A stretch of 34,674 bases of DNA from Gammaproteobacteria bacterium HGW-Gammaproteobacteria-2 (GCA_002840015.1 PGZE01000028.1:1-34674); one strand, 5' to 3'; counted from the first letter of the stretch, positions 16,502 to 25,742 are shown. Notes: generated from the letters alone by a model not told the origin. Translations and numbers: made by a program.

Positions 16502-17653
16502 TCACTTCATCTGCTGCACCATGGCCACGTGCGCTCGCGCACTCAAGAGATCGCCGATCACTGTCCTGCGTACGAAGCAGTGATAGCTGAGCAGGCAAAG
16601 CCCGCCCGTTGCCGATACGGAGGCAGCAAACTTGATGCCCCACGGCAACTCGACGTCCAGCAACCGATACTGGATTGCGAACAGGATCGGCAGATGCACG
16701 ATGTAGGTCCAGTAGGACGCATCCGAGAGGTAGCGCAATACTGGATTGCTGCGGTTCAACAAAGACTTTCCGGCGATCAGGCAGACGCAGGTCATCCAGG
16801 CGCTGATGTAGGCTTCGAGCAACGCGACAAGCAAGGGCGCGGAAGGATCCTGAACACTCGGAGAGTGCCGGTTCAACAGGTACCAAAATGCACCGTAGAG
16901 CATCAGGCTGGCCGCCAGCAACCAAGGAGCGATGGGCCGGATGCGCTCGATGATGGCTTCGTGGCCAAACAGCAGATAGCCGAATGCGAAGAACGGGCCA
17001 TAGAAGCCGAACGCCCAGAACTGGGGCAGGAAGCTCTCCGGCGCAGGGTTGGGCGCGCTGACGGAGGCGAGCGCCGGCACCAGTAGCAAGGGCAGCAAGC
17101 CAAGCAGCCAAGTGGGGCTCAGGCCGCGCAGTAGCTTTCCGAGGTTCTCCAGTTCGAAGTTCTTCGCCGACCACACCAGTACGTAGAAGTACATCAGGTA
17201 GTACAGGAACCACAGGTGACTGGTGCCGGGCAGTTGCTCGGGCAGGCCTTGCGTCTGTGAAAGCTGTCGGATGATCGCTAGCAATGGCGACGGGTTTTGC
17301 ACCGTCGCTGCGGCTTGCAGCGTGCTGTACTTCAGTGCTGCATAAACAAGGGGCCAGAAAATCACCAGTGGCAGCGCGATGCGCCTGAGACGATTGCGAA
17401 ACAGTCCGCCCAACCCGCGCTTAGCCACAAGCATGGCTGCAAAGAATCCGGCAACCAGAAAGAACAGCGGCATGCGGAACAAATGCACGAACCAGATGCA
17501 TAGATCGACGGCGACCGAGTGCTCGCGATCCGCGGTCGGAATGAATGCGTGCGCTAGCGGGCTGTAGGCCAGCGCCGCGTGAAACAACACGCCCGCGAGC
17601 ATGGCCAGCGCCCGCAGGTTGTCCATGTAGTGAAAACGGCCCGGAGACGACAT
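16502..17653 (-). CDS. Acyltransferase 3 family membrane protein (OpgC/MdoC-like)
   Basis: A 383-residue integral membrane acyltransferase with about ten hydrophobic helices. The N-terminus YMDNLRALAMLAGVLFHAAL carries the family's R-x10-H signature (R14/H25 region). FRMPLFFLVAGFFAAML, TSHLWFLYYLMYFYVL and ASYWTYIVHLPILFAIQYRL follow the order seen in glucan succinyltransferase OpgC/MdoC. Such proteins move acyl groups onto sugars or lipids at the inner membrane; the substrate here is unknown. It is last in the GntR-ABC operon, seven bases after the permease stop, so its product may act with the exported or membrane-modified substrate of that transporter. ATG 17653 is used; the next ATG, nine codons in, is possible since no strong ribosome site precedes the first. 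Confidence 0.85.
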   Translation of the reverse strand: MSSPGRFHYMDNLRALAMLAGVLFHAALAYSPLAHAFIPTADREHSVAVDLCIWFVHLFRMPLFFLVAGFFAAMLVAKRGLGGLFRNRLRRIALPLVIFWPLVYAALKYSTLQAAATVQNPSPLLAIIRQLSQTQGLPEQLPGTSHLWFLYYLMYFYVLVWSAKNFELENLGKLLRGLSPTWLLGLLPLLLVPALASVSAPNPAPESFLPQFWAFGFYGPFFAFGYLLFGHEAIIERIRPIAPWLLAASLMLYGAFWYLLNRHSPSVQDPSAPLLVALLEAYISAWMTCVCLIAGKSLLNRSNPVLRYLSDASYWTYIVHLPILFAIQYRLLDVELPWGIKFAASVSATGGLCLLSYHCFVRRTVIGDLLSARAHVAMVQQMK

Positions 17654-17660
17654 GGCGGTA

Positions 17661-18347
17661 TCAATAGAACGCTTGCTTGCGGCAGTGTACCCAGCCAGTG
17701 ACCGCCAGCACCACGACGCTCGCCGTTACTTGAGTGAGCAGGATGGTGACGGCAGGCATACTCCAGACGATGCTTTCGGTTTCGACGTACTTGCTGATCT
17801 CGGAGATCTGACCGAGGGACATGATGAAGGGATTGATCAGCACCATGCTGCCGATCATGGCGAAGGTATTCCAGCCTTCCGATTCCACCGCCATGGCGAC
17901 GCTCAGCGCCACCGAGTAGGCCAACGCTACGAACCCGAAGATCAAGGTCGAGAACACGATCAGCCCATCGGGCAAGGGCGTGAAAGCGATCACGGCAATG
18001 GCCCCGATGAACATGATCAGGTAGGGCACCAGGAAGGTGACCAGGTTGCCGAGCAATTTTGCGAGATAGAAGTCCAATGGTGTGACCGGCAAGCTCATCA
18101 CGAACGCCAGCGTGTGTTCCTTGCGCTCGGCCAGTAGCGACGTGGAGATCGAAAAGCAGGCGGCGGCCACCAGGACGATAATCAGCAGCAGCGAGCCCAG
18201 ATAAAAGCTCCAGCCCTTGGCCATGCCGAGCAGACAAAGGGCGAAGATGCCCGCAGTCACGTAGGCCGCAAGCTGTTTCTGGAACAGGAGCCAGTCCTTG
18301 GCGATCAGCATCTTGATTACCGGTAGATTGAGTTTTGAAAGCTTCAT
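17661..18347 (-). CDS. ABC transporter permease (ABC-2-like)
   Basis: A 228-residue membrane protein with six hydrophobic helices: AAYVTAGIFALCLLGMA, GSLLLIIVLVAAACFSIS, LGNLVTFLVPYLIMFIGAIA, LIVFSTLIFGFVALAYSVAL, FAMIGSMVLINPFIM and VTILLTQVTASVVVLAV. The motif LLAERKEHTLAFVMSLPVTPLDFYLAK between helices two and three (longer than quoted domains need) is typical of ABC-2 permeases, marking the interface helix to the ATPase. ATG 18347 has a GGAGG site and overlaps the ATPase stop in ATGA. An in-frame extension to 18542 lies inside the ATPase gene and is not real. Partner of the ATPase just upstream; substrate unknown. Confidence 0.88.
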   Translation of the reverse strand: MKLSKLNLPVIKMLIAKDWLLFQKQLAAYVTAGIFALCLLGMAKGWSFYLGSLLLIIVLVAAACFSISTSLLAERKEHTLAFVMSLPVTPLDFYLAKLLGNLVTFLVPYLIMFIGAIAVIAFTPLPDGLIVFSTLIFGFVALAYSVALSVAMAVESEGWNTFAMIGSMVLINPFIMSLGQISEISKYVETESIVWSMPAVTILLTQVTASVVVLAVTGWVHCRKQAFY

Positions 18348-19228
18348 GCCACACCTCCAGCACGCACGGTTGTAACGAAAATATCTTCGAGATTCATGGC
18401 CTCGGTGCTGCGGATTTCCAGCCCCTGCCCTTGCAGGCGTCCCAAAAGGGCATCGCTGAACTGGCGAACCTTCAGTTCCAGCAAGTTGCCGTTCTGGCGC
18501 GCCAAGGCGATTTCGGGCCAATGGCCTTCGTCTGCCGGCCACGTGCCCTGGCAGACAATCCGCCGCCAGTCGTCGAGGAAGGATTCTTTGTCCTTGGAAG
18601 CGAGCAGGCGCCCCTGGTGGACGAAGCTGATGGTGTCTGCCAAGCGCTCGATATCCCGCGTGTTGTGCGAGGAAAAGAGCACGCTGCGGGCGTCGTCGCG
18701 CAGGATGTCTGCGAGCGCCTGCAACACCTCGTCGCGCGCGACCGGATCGAGACCAGTGGTTGGCTCGTCGAGCAGCAACAGCTTGGGCCGACGGGCGAAG
18801 TTCAGCAGCAGCAACGCCTTTACCCGCTGTCCATGCGAGAACCCGGCGAGCGTTTGTTCTGATCGCAAATCAAACCGACGCAGCAGTTCGGCGGCGTAGG
18901 CTTCATCCCAAGCCGGATAAATCGCGCGAATGAAATCCATATGCCAGCGCAAGGTCTGGCTCTTGTACAGGCGCATGTCTTCCGAGGCGAAGCCGAGTTC
19001 CTTCTTGACTGCAACCTGTTGCTCCGGCATCGGCCAACCGAGCACTTCGATGCTCCCCGCGTCGGCGCGCGCCAGTCCGCTGAGTATGCGCAACAATGTG
19101 GTCTTGCCGGCGCCGTTTACACCCACCAGCCCCATGATCTGCCCTTCGGGCATACTCAAGGTGATGTCCTGAAGCGCAAAGTTTTCGTAGCGTTTGGTCA
19201 CCCCGGACAGGGCGAATGCAGAGGTCAT
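18344..19228 (-). CDS. ABC transporter ATP-binding protein
   Basis: A 294-residue ATPase of the YtrB/CcmA-like ABC-2 group. The Walker A loop GVNGAGKTT is at residues 36-44. The signature is FSHGQRVKALLLL in place of the usual LSGGQ. Walker B is KLLLLDEPTTGLDP, and the switch histidine is in SVLFSSHNTRD. A C-terminal extension of about 80 residues (CQGTWPADEGHWPEIALARQ) is typical of YtrB-type proteins. It starts at ATG 19228, overlapping the GntR stop by four bases, and ends overlapping the permease start by four bases. The three genes are therefore coupled. Confidence 0.92.
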   Translation of the reverse strand: MTSAFALSGVTKRYENFALQDITLSMPEGQIMGLVGVNGAGKTTLLRILSGLARADAGSIEVLGWPMPEQQVAVKKELGFASEDMRLYKSQTLRWHMDFIRAIYPAWDEAYAAELLRRFDLRSEQTLAGFSHGQRVKALLLLNFARRPKLLLLDEPTTGLDPVARDEVLQALADILRDDARSVLFSSHNTRDIERLADTISFVHQGRLLASKDKESFLDDWRRIVCQGTWPADEGHWPEIALARQNGNLLELKVRQFSDALLGRLQGQGLEIRSTEAMNLEDIFVTTVRAGGVA

Positions 19229-19635
19229 TGCGTGGATCCTCGAGAGGGGTTGTGAGTGGGGTCGGCTTGCTCTTCAGCGAGCATCTGCCGAATCTCGTTT
19301 CGGGAAATGCCGAGCCGCGCGGCGGAGGTCAACATGGCATCGAAGTGCTGGGTAAACTCGGCGCGCAACAGGGTCGTTGGCAGTTCCGAAGACTCGGCAA
19401 CGAACGAGCCCATGCCATGACGGGTCACGATGATTCCAGCGAGCCCGAGTTCTGCGTAGGCGCGCTTGACCGTGATCACACTGACCCGGTTGGCACTCGC
19501 CAATTCGCGGATCGACGGCAATGCCTGTCCCGCCTTCCAGTCGCCAACCATCACCTTGGCAGTGACCTGGTCGACAATCTGCTGGTACATCGGCGTGCTG
19601 TCACTTGTCGATAGAAAGAGTTCAGCGCTCACCAC
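19225..19635 (-). CDS. GntR family transcriptional regulator, YtrA subfamily
   Basis: A 136-residue repressor-type protein. The winged helix-turn-helix occupies residues 10-80 (PMYQQIVDQVTAKVM, LPSIRELASANRVSVITVKRA, GMGSFVAE), followed by a short helical tail of about 50 residues instead of a large ligand domain. That length marks the YtrA subfamily, which usually controls an adjacent ABC operon, as here. The start is GTG 19635; a second GTG follows immediately. The palindrome at 19643-19663, directly upstream, is the obvious candidate operator for self-regulation. Its stop overlaps the ATPase start by four bases. Confidence 0.92.
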   Translation of the reverse strand: MVSAELFLSTSDSTPMYQQIVDQVTAKVMVGDWKAGQALPSIRELASANRVSVITVKRAYAELGLAGIIVTRHGMGSFVAESSELPTTLLRAEFTQHFDAMLTSAARLGISRNEIRQMLAEEQADPTHNPSRGSTQ

Positions 19636-19642
19636 TACCTGC

Positions 19643-19672
19643 TGTGCATACTAGATATGCACAGTATGCACA
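19643..19672 (-). promoter_or_regulatory. Candidate operator of the GntR/YtrA-type regulator
   Basis: The perfect inverted repeat TGTGCATA-CTAGA-TATGCACA (19643-19663) is followed by a third half-site TATGCACA at 19665-19672. It ends seven bases before the GTG start of the regulator gene, so it overlaps the expected promoter or leader of the four-gene operon. The palindrome is directly visible; binding by the adjacent regulator is inferred from position and from how YtrA-type regulators usually work. Confidence 0.7.
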
Positions 19673-19931
19673 GCTGATGGCGCGCTGTAAATAGCCGCCA
19701 GAAGGCCGCCCACAGGAAGCGTGCCGGAATCGCCATGCCGGTGTTGCTGCGCCTAGGGAAGGGTTTGCCATTGCCTGCGCGCAGCGCCTTGGCCTGACGC
19801 TTCCAGCATTGCTCTGAAAGTACCGATAATAGCGAAGCACTACATTTGTTTCTGGCTGTGTTTGTGCGCGTTTGGGCTGGGTCTGGCAACGCGCGAGCAC
19901 ATTTGCGCGAACGCCCCACGAGAGACCCGTC

Positions 19932-20318
19932 ATGACCCGCACCCTGATCAGTTCCGGCTCGCCGTTCGAGCACGAGATTGGCTACTCACGCGCGGTGGTC
20001 GATGGCGAGTGGGTGTTCGTATCCGGCACCACCGGGTTTGACTACGCCACGATGACCATCAGCGAAGACCCGGCAACGCAGGCCGAGCAATGCCTGAAAA
20101 ACATCGGCGCGGCACTGGCACAGGCCGGCGCCAGCTTCGCCGATGTGGTGCGGGTCACTTACGTGCTGCCCGATGCTGCGGATTTTCCGAAGTGCTGGCC
20201 GGCGCTGCGCAAAATCTTCGGCGAGGTGCGGCCAGCGGCGATGATGCTCAGCGCGGGCCTGGCTGACCCGCGCATGAAGATCGAGATCGAGGTCACTGCG
20301 CGCAAGCGCGCCGGGTGA
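19932..20318 (+). CDS. RidA family protein
   Basis: A 128-residue member of the RidA/YjgF/UK114 family; archetypal RidA hydrolyses reactive enamine/imine intermediates from PLP enzymes. Visible family features are GYSRAVVDGEWVFVSGTTGF, TQAEQCLKNIGAALAQAG, DVVRVTYVLPD and the C-terminal RMKIEIEVTARK. The conserved arginine that binds the substrate carboxylate in true RidA is usually in a P-R context (..NDLPR..); here the equivalent is less clear (LADPRMKIEIE), so this may be a Rid1-7 paralogue with a different substrate. ATG 19932 has GAGAG upstream and is chosen over an in-frame start at 19872. The roughly 260 bases between it and the GntR operator hold no other gene. Confidence 0.9.
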   Translation: MTRTLISSGSPFEHEIGYSRAVVDGEWVFVSGTTGFDYATMTISEDPATQAEQCLKNIGAALAQAGASFADVVRVTYVLPDAADFPKCWPALRKIFGEVRPAAMMLSAGLADPRMKIEIEVTARKRAG

Positions 20319-20348
20319 GCACAAGGCCTCCCGACAGCCTGCGTGCTC
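20317..20348. terminator. Stem-loop between convergent ridA-type and S8 protease genes
   Basis: GAGCAC pairs with GTGCTC, with an inner AGGC/GCCT stem, across the 37-base gap between two convergent genes. There is no T-tract on either side, so this is only a possible bidirectional terminator. Confidence 0.3.
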
Positions 20349-20355
20349 AGCAACC

Positions 20356-23300
20356 CTATCGGCACTGCGCCCGCTGCGAGAGCAAGCCCACTGGCCGGTT
20401 CTGGTTCCAACTGCCGCTCAGGCCACCGGCAAGCGTAGCGCTCACCGACATCTGCGTGACATCGTTGCCAATCAGGGTGCGTGTGCCGCTACCAGCGGCG
20501 GTGCCGATTAGCGGTACTGCCGTGCAGAACGGGCAGAAGCCCTTGAACCAGCGCAGATCCTGCGTGTTGCTGGCGGTGGTGAACGTCCGCTGCGCAAACA
20601 ACCAGCGCGGCAAGCCCTGGCCGTCATACACATAAGGAATAAACACTTCCTGCGGATCGGCACCACCGGTCACCAGGTAGGTGTAACCGAATCCCGACAG
20701 CGACGGCGAGAACCAGTGGCCGCTGACATCAAGCAGTTGACCGTTGAGCGTGGGGCAGCTGCCACCGAGCCGCTGCATCGGCTCCGCGCCGCTGCGGCCA
20801 TCGAGGTTGTAGCTCATCATCAGCCGCGGCTCGCCCGAAGCTGTGTTGGCGATCGGGGTCAGGATCACGTCGCCGACATCTGTGGTCGCGGTGGTGGCGC
20901 CGTTCCACACTACCCGTAGCACGTCGGCACGCCATACGCCATCGGCTGCGGGGATCGGTGCGATGGCGATGTACCAGGTTGGGGTCTGGTCGTCGAGGTA
21001 GGAGTACCACAGCATCACCCACTGATCCGGCGGTAAACCGGGAGGCCCGGAAAAGTCGATGAAGATGCCGTGACCATCACGCGCAGCGTTGGCGTACTGC
21101 CCGGGCGGCAATGCCGGCGGCGCATTGTGCGCGGTGATGCTGGCGCTGACGCTCACCGACAGCGGCGCACCGGTCGGGTTGACCGGAGTCACGTACCAAC
21201 GCCCCGGCACCAATGCAGCGCCGTTCAGCACGATGCTCTCGTTGCCGGAAACCGTGATCGCCGAAGCCTGTGCCTGGTTGCGCGGCGGTGCGGCGGCGAT
21301 GTTGGCATCGGCAGGGTTGAACGGGGTTGCAGGATGCGCCAGATACAAATCGACATTGCCCGCGCTTTGCGTGCTGAAGGTGACCTCGGTGGCGTTCACC
21401 GGCACCTCGAAGTAGAGCCGGTCCTGCGCCGCGCCCGCCGCCAGCGTCAGCGCGCGCGCAACACCCGGCGCCAGCGCAAACGCGGCGCTGCTGCCGCCGC
21501 TGCGATTGATCCGCAGCGGAATATCGGCAATGGTGTTGCCAGCAATATTCTGCATTCGCAGGAAGCCGATGCGGCGCTGCCCGGGCAACAGACTGGCGTC
21601 ATCGTAGGCAATCCGCAGCGGCACATTCGCAGCGCTGTCGCTGTGGCCGGGGCCGGTGATAACCAGACTGCCATTGCTGGCTTCCTGCGAAGCGGCATAC
21701 CACTCGACATCGACCCGGTCGCTGCCCGTGCTGCCGGCGCTGAAACTTTGCACCAATAGCCAGTAGGTAGTCGGCGTGGCATTGCTGCGCACGGTGAAAT
21801 CGCAACTCTCGGTAGCGGTGATCGAAGTCGATGCGCACAATTCTTCAGCACTGGCCGGCAGGCCGTTGCCATCGTCATCGCGACCAACGAACAAGTCGAT
21901 ATCGCCGGCAGTGGCAGAGCGTGCATCCACATGAATCCGCCAGGTCTCGCGGCCGCTGGCCGGTGTCGCCGGAATGGTGATCGTACGCACCATGGTGCCG
22001 GTGCCGAAACTGTCGTATTCCTGCACCGGTGTCGGGTCTTGCGCCAGCAACGGCGACTCGGACAGCAGCGGCGCCAGCGGCGTGGTCACAAAACGCGCAT
22101 CGGGCAGCGCGACCAGACCGGACAGGCTGGTATCGAAAAAGCCGCGCTCACTCGCACCGGCCGGCACCGTGATATCCAGCGGCACGCTGCCCGGGCTGGC
22201 GAACAAGGCAATTGGCAGGCGCAGCGCCGGGCGCCCGGCACCGCTGCTGTCGGTGAACGTCGCCTGGCCGTAGACCCAATGCCCAACCAGCGCTGGATCG
22301 GTGATCGAGAAATTGAAAGTGATGGCGCGGCTGGCGGCATTGGTCAGGGTGAAGGCCGCGACCGTCGCGGAGGCGGTAACGCCAGCCGGCATCGTCACTG
22401 CGAGATTCCAACTGCCGCCCCCGGCCATATCGGTGACGGTACGGCTGAGTACACAACTCTGAAAACAATCCGGATGCGCCAGGCTGGGCAGGTTCAAACT
22501 CTGTGCGCTGTTGGCGTTGGCGCCGCGAAACTGTGTGCCAGTCACATTGAAATACAGGCCAGCAGCATTGGCGCGCTGCAAATCCACGACACCAGCGCCC
22601 TGTTCGTGCGCACTCACTGCCACCCCATTGGCATTGACCACTGAAGCGCGTGCGGTCAGCGTCAACGCCGAGGCGATCTGGCTGGGCGTCCACGCCGGGT
22701 GGCTGGATTTGAGCAAGGCGATGGCGCCGGCGACATGCGGCGCGGCCATCGAGGTGCCACTGAGGAAGGCGTGCGTGGCATTGTTGGCGGTGCCGGTGCT
22801 GGTACTGCTGGCGGCAATGATCTCCAGGCCCGGTGCCGTCAAATCGGGTTTTATTACACCAACCGGCAACACTGGACCACGCGCGCTGAAGTTGGCCAGC
22901 CGATCAGCATAAATGGCTTGGTGATCGATTTTTGTACCCAGCAAGCGACCGAACTGACCGCTGCCGTTCGCCAGCCAGGTGCGCAGGGCGGCGGCATCGG
23001 TGACGCCCAAGTGGATGCTCGGCACGGCATAGTCATCCGGCTGCGTGTTCTCGCCATCGCTGCCGTTGTTGAGCAGGATCATACCGCTGCCGCCGGCTGC
23101 ACCGACATTGACCGCCTTGGCCTTGCGCGCATAGAAGCCGCGCTCGCACAACACGTTTTGGCCAGCCCAATGTCCGGCTGACCACGGATTGCTGCTGCCG
23201 CTGGCGCTGTTGTCGGGGCTGGTGCCGGTGCCGCACAAGGGGAACAGCGAATCGCTGGCAAGGGCGACGACGCCAGTCGATGAGGCACCAGCGGTGTTGC

Positions 23301-24516
23301 CGGCACCCACCAGCAGGCCGCCTCCGGGCAACGGCGCGGTGCCGCCGGAAAGCTCCAGCGTGTTGACGATGGCCCGATCATGCGAGGCCGCTGCCACTGC
23401 CAGCACCCATGGCGCATTGGCCGGATCGGCAATCGACCCCGGCCCGGCAGAACCTGAATTACCGGTAGCGACGGCGGTGAGGATACCGGCCTCGCGCGCC
23501 AGCAGCAGCGCCTCCGCATCTTCAGCGGCTGCATCAGGTTGCGCGCCGACACCCAGCCATGGGTCGCCAGTGACTGCTTCCAGCTCGCTGGTCACCGAAT
23601 AATTGAGCGCCTGCACACCATCACGCACCGCCTGATCGATCGCAGCCAGCAGCCAGCTGCCACGACAACCGGCAATCACTTCACAGGCCTTGTAGCTGAT
23701 CAGGTTGGCGCGCGGCGCCACACCCGACATGATGCCGGTCATCACCGGCGGGCCGGCGATGTTGAAGGTCACCGGATTGCCGGCGGCAGTGCTGGCGATA
23801 TGGGTGCCGTGGCCTTCGACATCCAGTCCGTTGTCGGCTTCCGCGCTGCGGTTGCCGGTAGTGAAGTCGTAGATGCCGATAAGCTTGTTGTTGCAGGTCG
23901 CCTGGCCGGTTGCGCACAGGCCAAACACGCGCCCCTTGGGATTTGCGTGGGTAAAGCTGCCGCCCACCGTGCTGGTGGCCGCGAACGAGGGGTGCGGCGG
24001 GTTGAGGCCCGAATCGATGATGCCGATTACTACGCCTTCACCACGCCGCTGCACGCCACTATTGGCGGTTCCATCCCAAATCGTGTTGGCTTTGATCCAG
24101 CGCGGACCGGCATCGGATTGTGGCCAGCGCACAAACTCGCGGCTGATGCGCTTGATACCGGGTAGCGTCGCCAGAGCACGCGCCTCGGCGGCGCTAAGTT
24201 CCAGCGCAACGCCGTTGAGTGCTACTTCGTAAACAAAGGTCGGCTGCAACGGCCGATGCAAGCGCAACGCAGCATCGTTCAAATGGCTGTCGCGCGCCAC
24301 ACGCAGGGCATCACGGCGGACGGTGCTATCAGCGTCTGCCTGCATTGCGGTCTCGCCGCGTGCCTGCACTGCAGATGCCAGCGGTGCCTCGGCGAATACC
24401 ACGATCCAGGTCTCATGTCCCGCACTGTCGGCTAACTGCAAAGATGCCGACCTGGCTTGGGCGGAAACCGCTACAACCGCAATGCACACCGCCAACGCAA
24501 CACGAATAATTTTCAT
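20356..24516 (-). CDS. Large secreted S8 serine protease with PA insert and tandem C-terminal W/G-rich modules
   Basis: A 1386-residue exported protease. The signal peptide is VALAVCIAVVAVSAQARS, followed by an I9-like propeptide (37-130). The catalytic domain (about 155-640) has Asp168 (GIIDSGLN), His236 (EGHGTHIAS), Asn353 (ATGNSG) and Ser589 (FLSGTSMAAPHVAG). A PA-like insert (about 410-530) contains a cysteine pair and GSGMILLNNG. After a beta-sandwich stretch come two PPC-like segments (about 860-960 and 1040-1130). Near 1138-1184 and 1262-1308 there are two related modules (QYANAARDGHGIFIDF...WYSYLDDQTPTWYIA and GHWFSPSLSGFGYTYLV...YVYDGQGLPRWLFA). The ATG has GGGA upstream and lies 38 bases after the porin stop, so it may be the last gene of that operon. 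All catalytic residues are intact. Confidence 0.93.
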   Translation of the reverse strand: MKIIRVALAVCIAVVAVSAQARSASLQLADSAGHETWIVVFAEAPLASAVQARGETAMQADADSTVRRDALRVARDSHLNDAALRLHRPLQPTFVYEVALNGVALELSAAEARALATLPGIKRISREFVRWPQSDAGPRWIKANTIWDGTANSGVQRRGEGVVIGIIDSGLNPPHPSFAATSTVGGSFTHANPKGRVFGLCATGQATCNNKLIGIYDFTTGNRSAEADNGLDVEGHGTHIASTAAGNPVTFNIAGPPVMTGIMSGVAPRANLISYKACEVIAGCRGSWLLAAIDQAVRDGVQALNYSVTSELEAVTGDPWLGVGAQPDAAAEDAEALLLAREAGILTAVATGNSGSAGPGSIADPANAPWVLAVAAASHDRAIVNTLELSGGTAPLPGGGLLVGAGNTAGASSTGVVALASDSLFPLCGTGTSPDNSASGSSNPWSAGHWAGQNVLCERGFYARKAKAVNVGAAGGSGMILLNNGSDGENTQPDDYAVPSIHLGVTDAAALRTWLANGSGQFGRLLGTKIDHQAIYADRLANFSARGPVLPVGVIKPDLTAPGLEIIAASSTSTGTANNATHAFLSGTSMAAPHVAGAIALLKSSHPAWTPSQIASALTLTARASVVNANGVAVSAHEQGAGVVDLQRANAAGLYFNVTGTQFRGANANSAQSLNLPSLAHPDCFQSCVLSRTVTDMAGGGSWNLAVTMPAGVTASATVAAFTLTNAASRAITFNFSITDPALVGHWVYGQATFTDSSGAGRPALRLPIALFASPGSVPLDITVPAGASERGFFDTSLSGLVALPDARFVTTPLAPLLSESPLLAQDPTPVQEYDSFGTGTMVRTITIPATPASGRETWRIHVDARSATAGDIDLFVGRDDDGNGLPASAEELCASTSITATESCDFTVRSNATPTTYWLLVQSFSAGSTGSDRVDVEWYAASQEASNGSLVITGPGHSDSAANVPLRIAYDDASLLPGQRRIGFLRMQNIAGNTIADIPLRINRSGGSSAAFALAPGVARALTLAAGAAQDRLYFEVPVNATEVTFSTQSAGNVDLYLAHPATPFNPADANIAAAPPRNQAQASAITVSGNESIVLNGAALVPGRWYVTPVNPTGAPLSVSVSASITAHNAPPALPPGQYANAARDGHGIFIDFSGPPGLPPDQWVMLWYSYLDDQTPTWYIAIAPIPAADGVWRADVLRVVWNGATTATTDVGDVILTPIANTASGEPRLMMSYNLDGRSGAEPMQRLGGSCPTLNGQLLDVSGHWFSPSLSGFGYTYLVTGGADPQEVFIPYVYDGQGLPRWLFAQRTFTTASNTQDLRWFKGFCPFCTAVPLIGTAAGSGTRTLIGNDVTQMSVSATLAGGLSGSWNQNRPVGLLSQRAQCR

Positions 24517-24554
24517 CGATTGTATCCCTGAGCTTGTTTGCTGAATGACGCAGA

Positions 24555-25742
24555 CTAGAAATAAAGACTTGCGCGCAACTGATACACATTCACCGACTCA
24601 TCAACACCGCGTCGATTCGGTCGCAGTAGTGCTCGGGTGTAATTGGCCGACAACCCGAGGTTGCGGCTCAGGTACCAATTGAGCCCGGCGCTGTAGTTGC
24701 GGCCCTTTCCGCCGCTAATATCCGCATCGTCCAGATCCAGCTGGCTGTAGCGCGCCACCAGTTCCAGCGCACCCCATCGCGATTTCGGGCGCAATGCACC
24801 CAGCAACCCGCTGCTGCTCGAATAGCGTCGCTTCTCGCCAGTCAATACGTAGCCCGCCTGTACGAAGCCCCCCGCAAATTGCACGTCCGTGGCGGCCCGA
24901 CGATTGACATCCAGATGCACGTATTCAGCTTGTGCCCATAAGCTGCGATATCGCCACAGCCCTTCAAGCCCATAGGTAACGAAGGAGTCGGCGTTGAGCA
25001 TGCGCCCGCTATCGAGCAGCGTCGCATCCGCCACACCGCTTTCCGGGCGCGTGCGCAAGCGCAACTCACTGCCAGCATCAAGCGAGCGTTGTTGAAATGA
25101 CGCGCCAAAGTGCAATGTACGGTAGCGCCGATTCAGTGGTGCGAAAGAAATTCGCGCCAACGGCCCCTGGCCGGACGCATTGTTCTGACCAAACTGATCG
25201 TCGATCGGATCAGTGAAATAACCCAGGCTGGCGGTCCAGCCATCATGCGCATAGCGCCCCTGCACGCCGGTGAGAAAACTCGGCGTCAACGCCGACATCA
25301 ACGACCGCTCCATCAGTGGCAGCGTGTTGGAGCTTTGCTGCTCCTCCATGCTCAACGGCGCAATCATGTTGCCTGCCGACAAGCGCACGTGTTTGATGCC
25401 GCCATAGGCCAGCCAGAGGTTCTTCCAGCCTGTCGAAGTGCCGCCAACATCGTTTTCTGCCTTGAACGAGAAGTCATCGCCGAGCCGGCCGGACAGCGCA
25501 AGGCGCAAGCGGCGAATATCGGCGTTGTCGCTGATCGGCGTGACATCTTGATCGAACCAGGCAGCATCGTAATGCAGCCGGCCACCGAAACTCAGGCGCA
25601 GATCGCCATTCGGGCTGCGATAACTCAGGCCGCGATGGTCGGCCTTTACCGTGTCGGCGGCAACTGCCGGAACGACACTTGTCAGCAAGGCGATTACTGA
25701 CAAGACAGCAAGCACTTTGCCACCATCAATCGACACACTCAT
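24555..25742 (-). CDS. OprP/OprO-like outer membrane porin
   Basis: A 395-residue outer membrane beta-barrel of the phosphate-selective porin O/P family. The signal peptide is VLAVLSVIALLTSVVPAVAA. Family blocks are GDLRLSFGGRLHYDAAWFDQD, RRLRLALSGRLGDDFSFKAEND, VRLSAGNMIAPLSMEEQQSS and LMERSLMSALTPSF. The end reads LGLSANYTRALLRPN then VNVYQLRASLYF, with a terminal Phe as expected for a barrel protein. These porins form trimeric anion-selective channels; phosphate or polyphosphate specificity cannot be read from the sequence here. The ATG overlaps the hydrolase stop (ATGA), so it is made from the same transcript as the ABC exporter and hydrolase. This suggests it provides the outer-membrane step for that system rather than classical Pho-regulated uptake. 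No pho box was looked for beyond inspection. Confidence 0.85.
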   Translation of the reverse strand: MSVSIDGGKVLAVLSVIALLTSVVPAVAADTVKADHRGLSYRSPNGDLRLSFGGRLHYDAAWFDQDVTPISDNADIRRLRLALSGRLGDDFSFKAENDVGGTSTGWKNLWLAYGGIKHVRLSAGNMIAPLSMEEQQSSNTLPLMERSLMSALTPSFLTGVQGRYAHDGWTASLGYFTDPIDDQFGQNNASGQGPLARISFAPLNRRYRTLHFGASFQQRSLDAGSELRLRTRPESGVADATLLDSGRMLNADSFVTYGLEGLWRYRSLWAQAEYVHLDVNRRAATDVQFAGGFVQAGYVLTGEKRRYSSSSGLLGALRPKSRWGALELVARYSQLDLDDADISGGKGRNYSAGLNWYLSRNLGLSANYTRALLRPNRRGVDESVNVYQLRASLYF

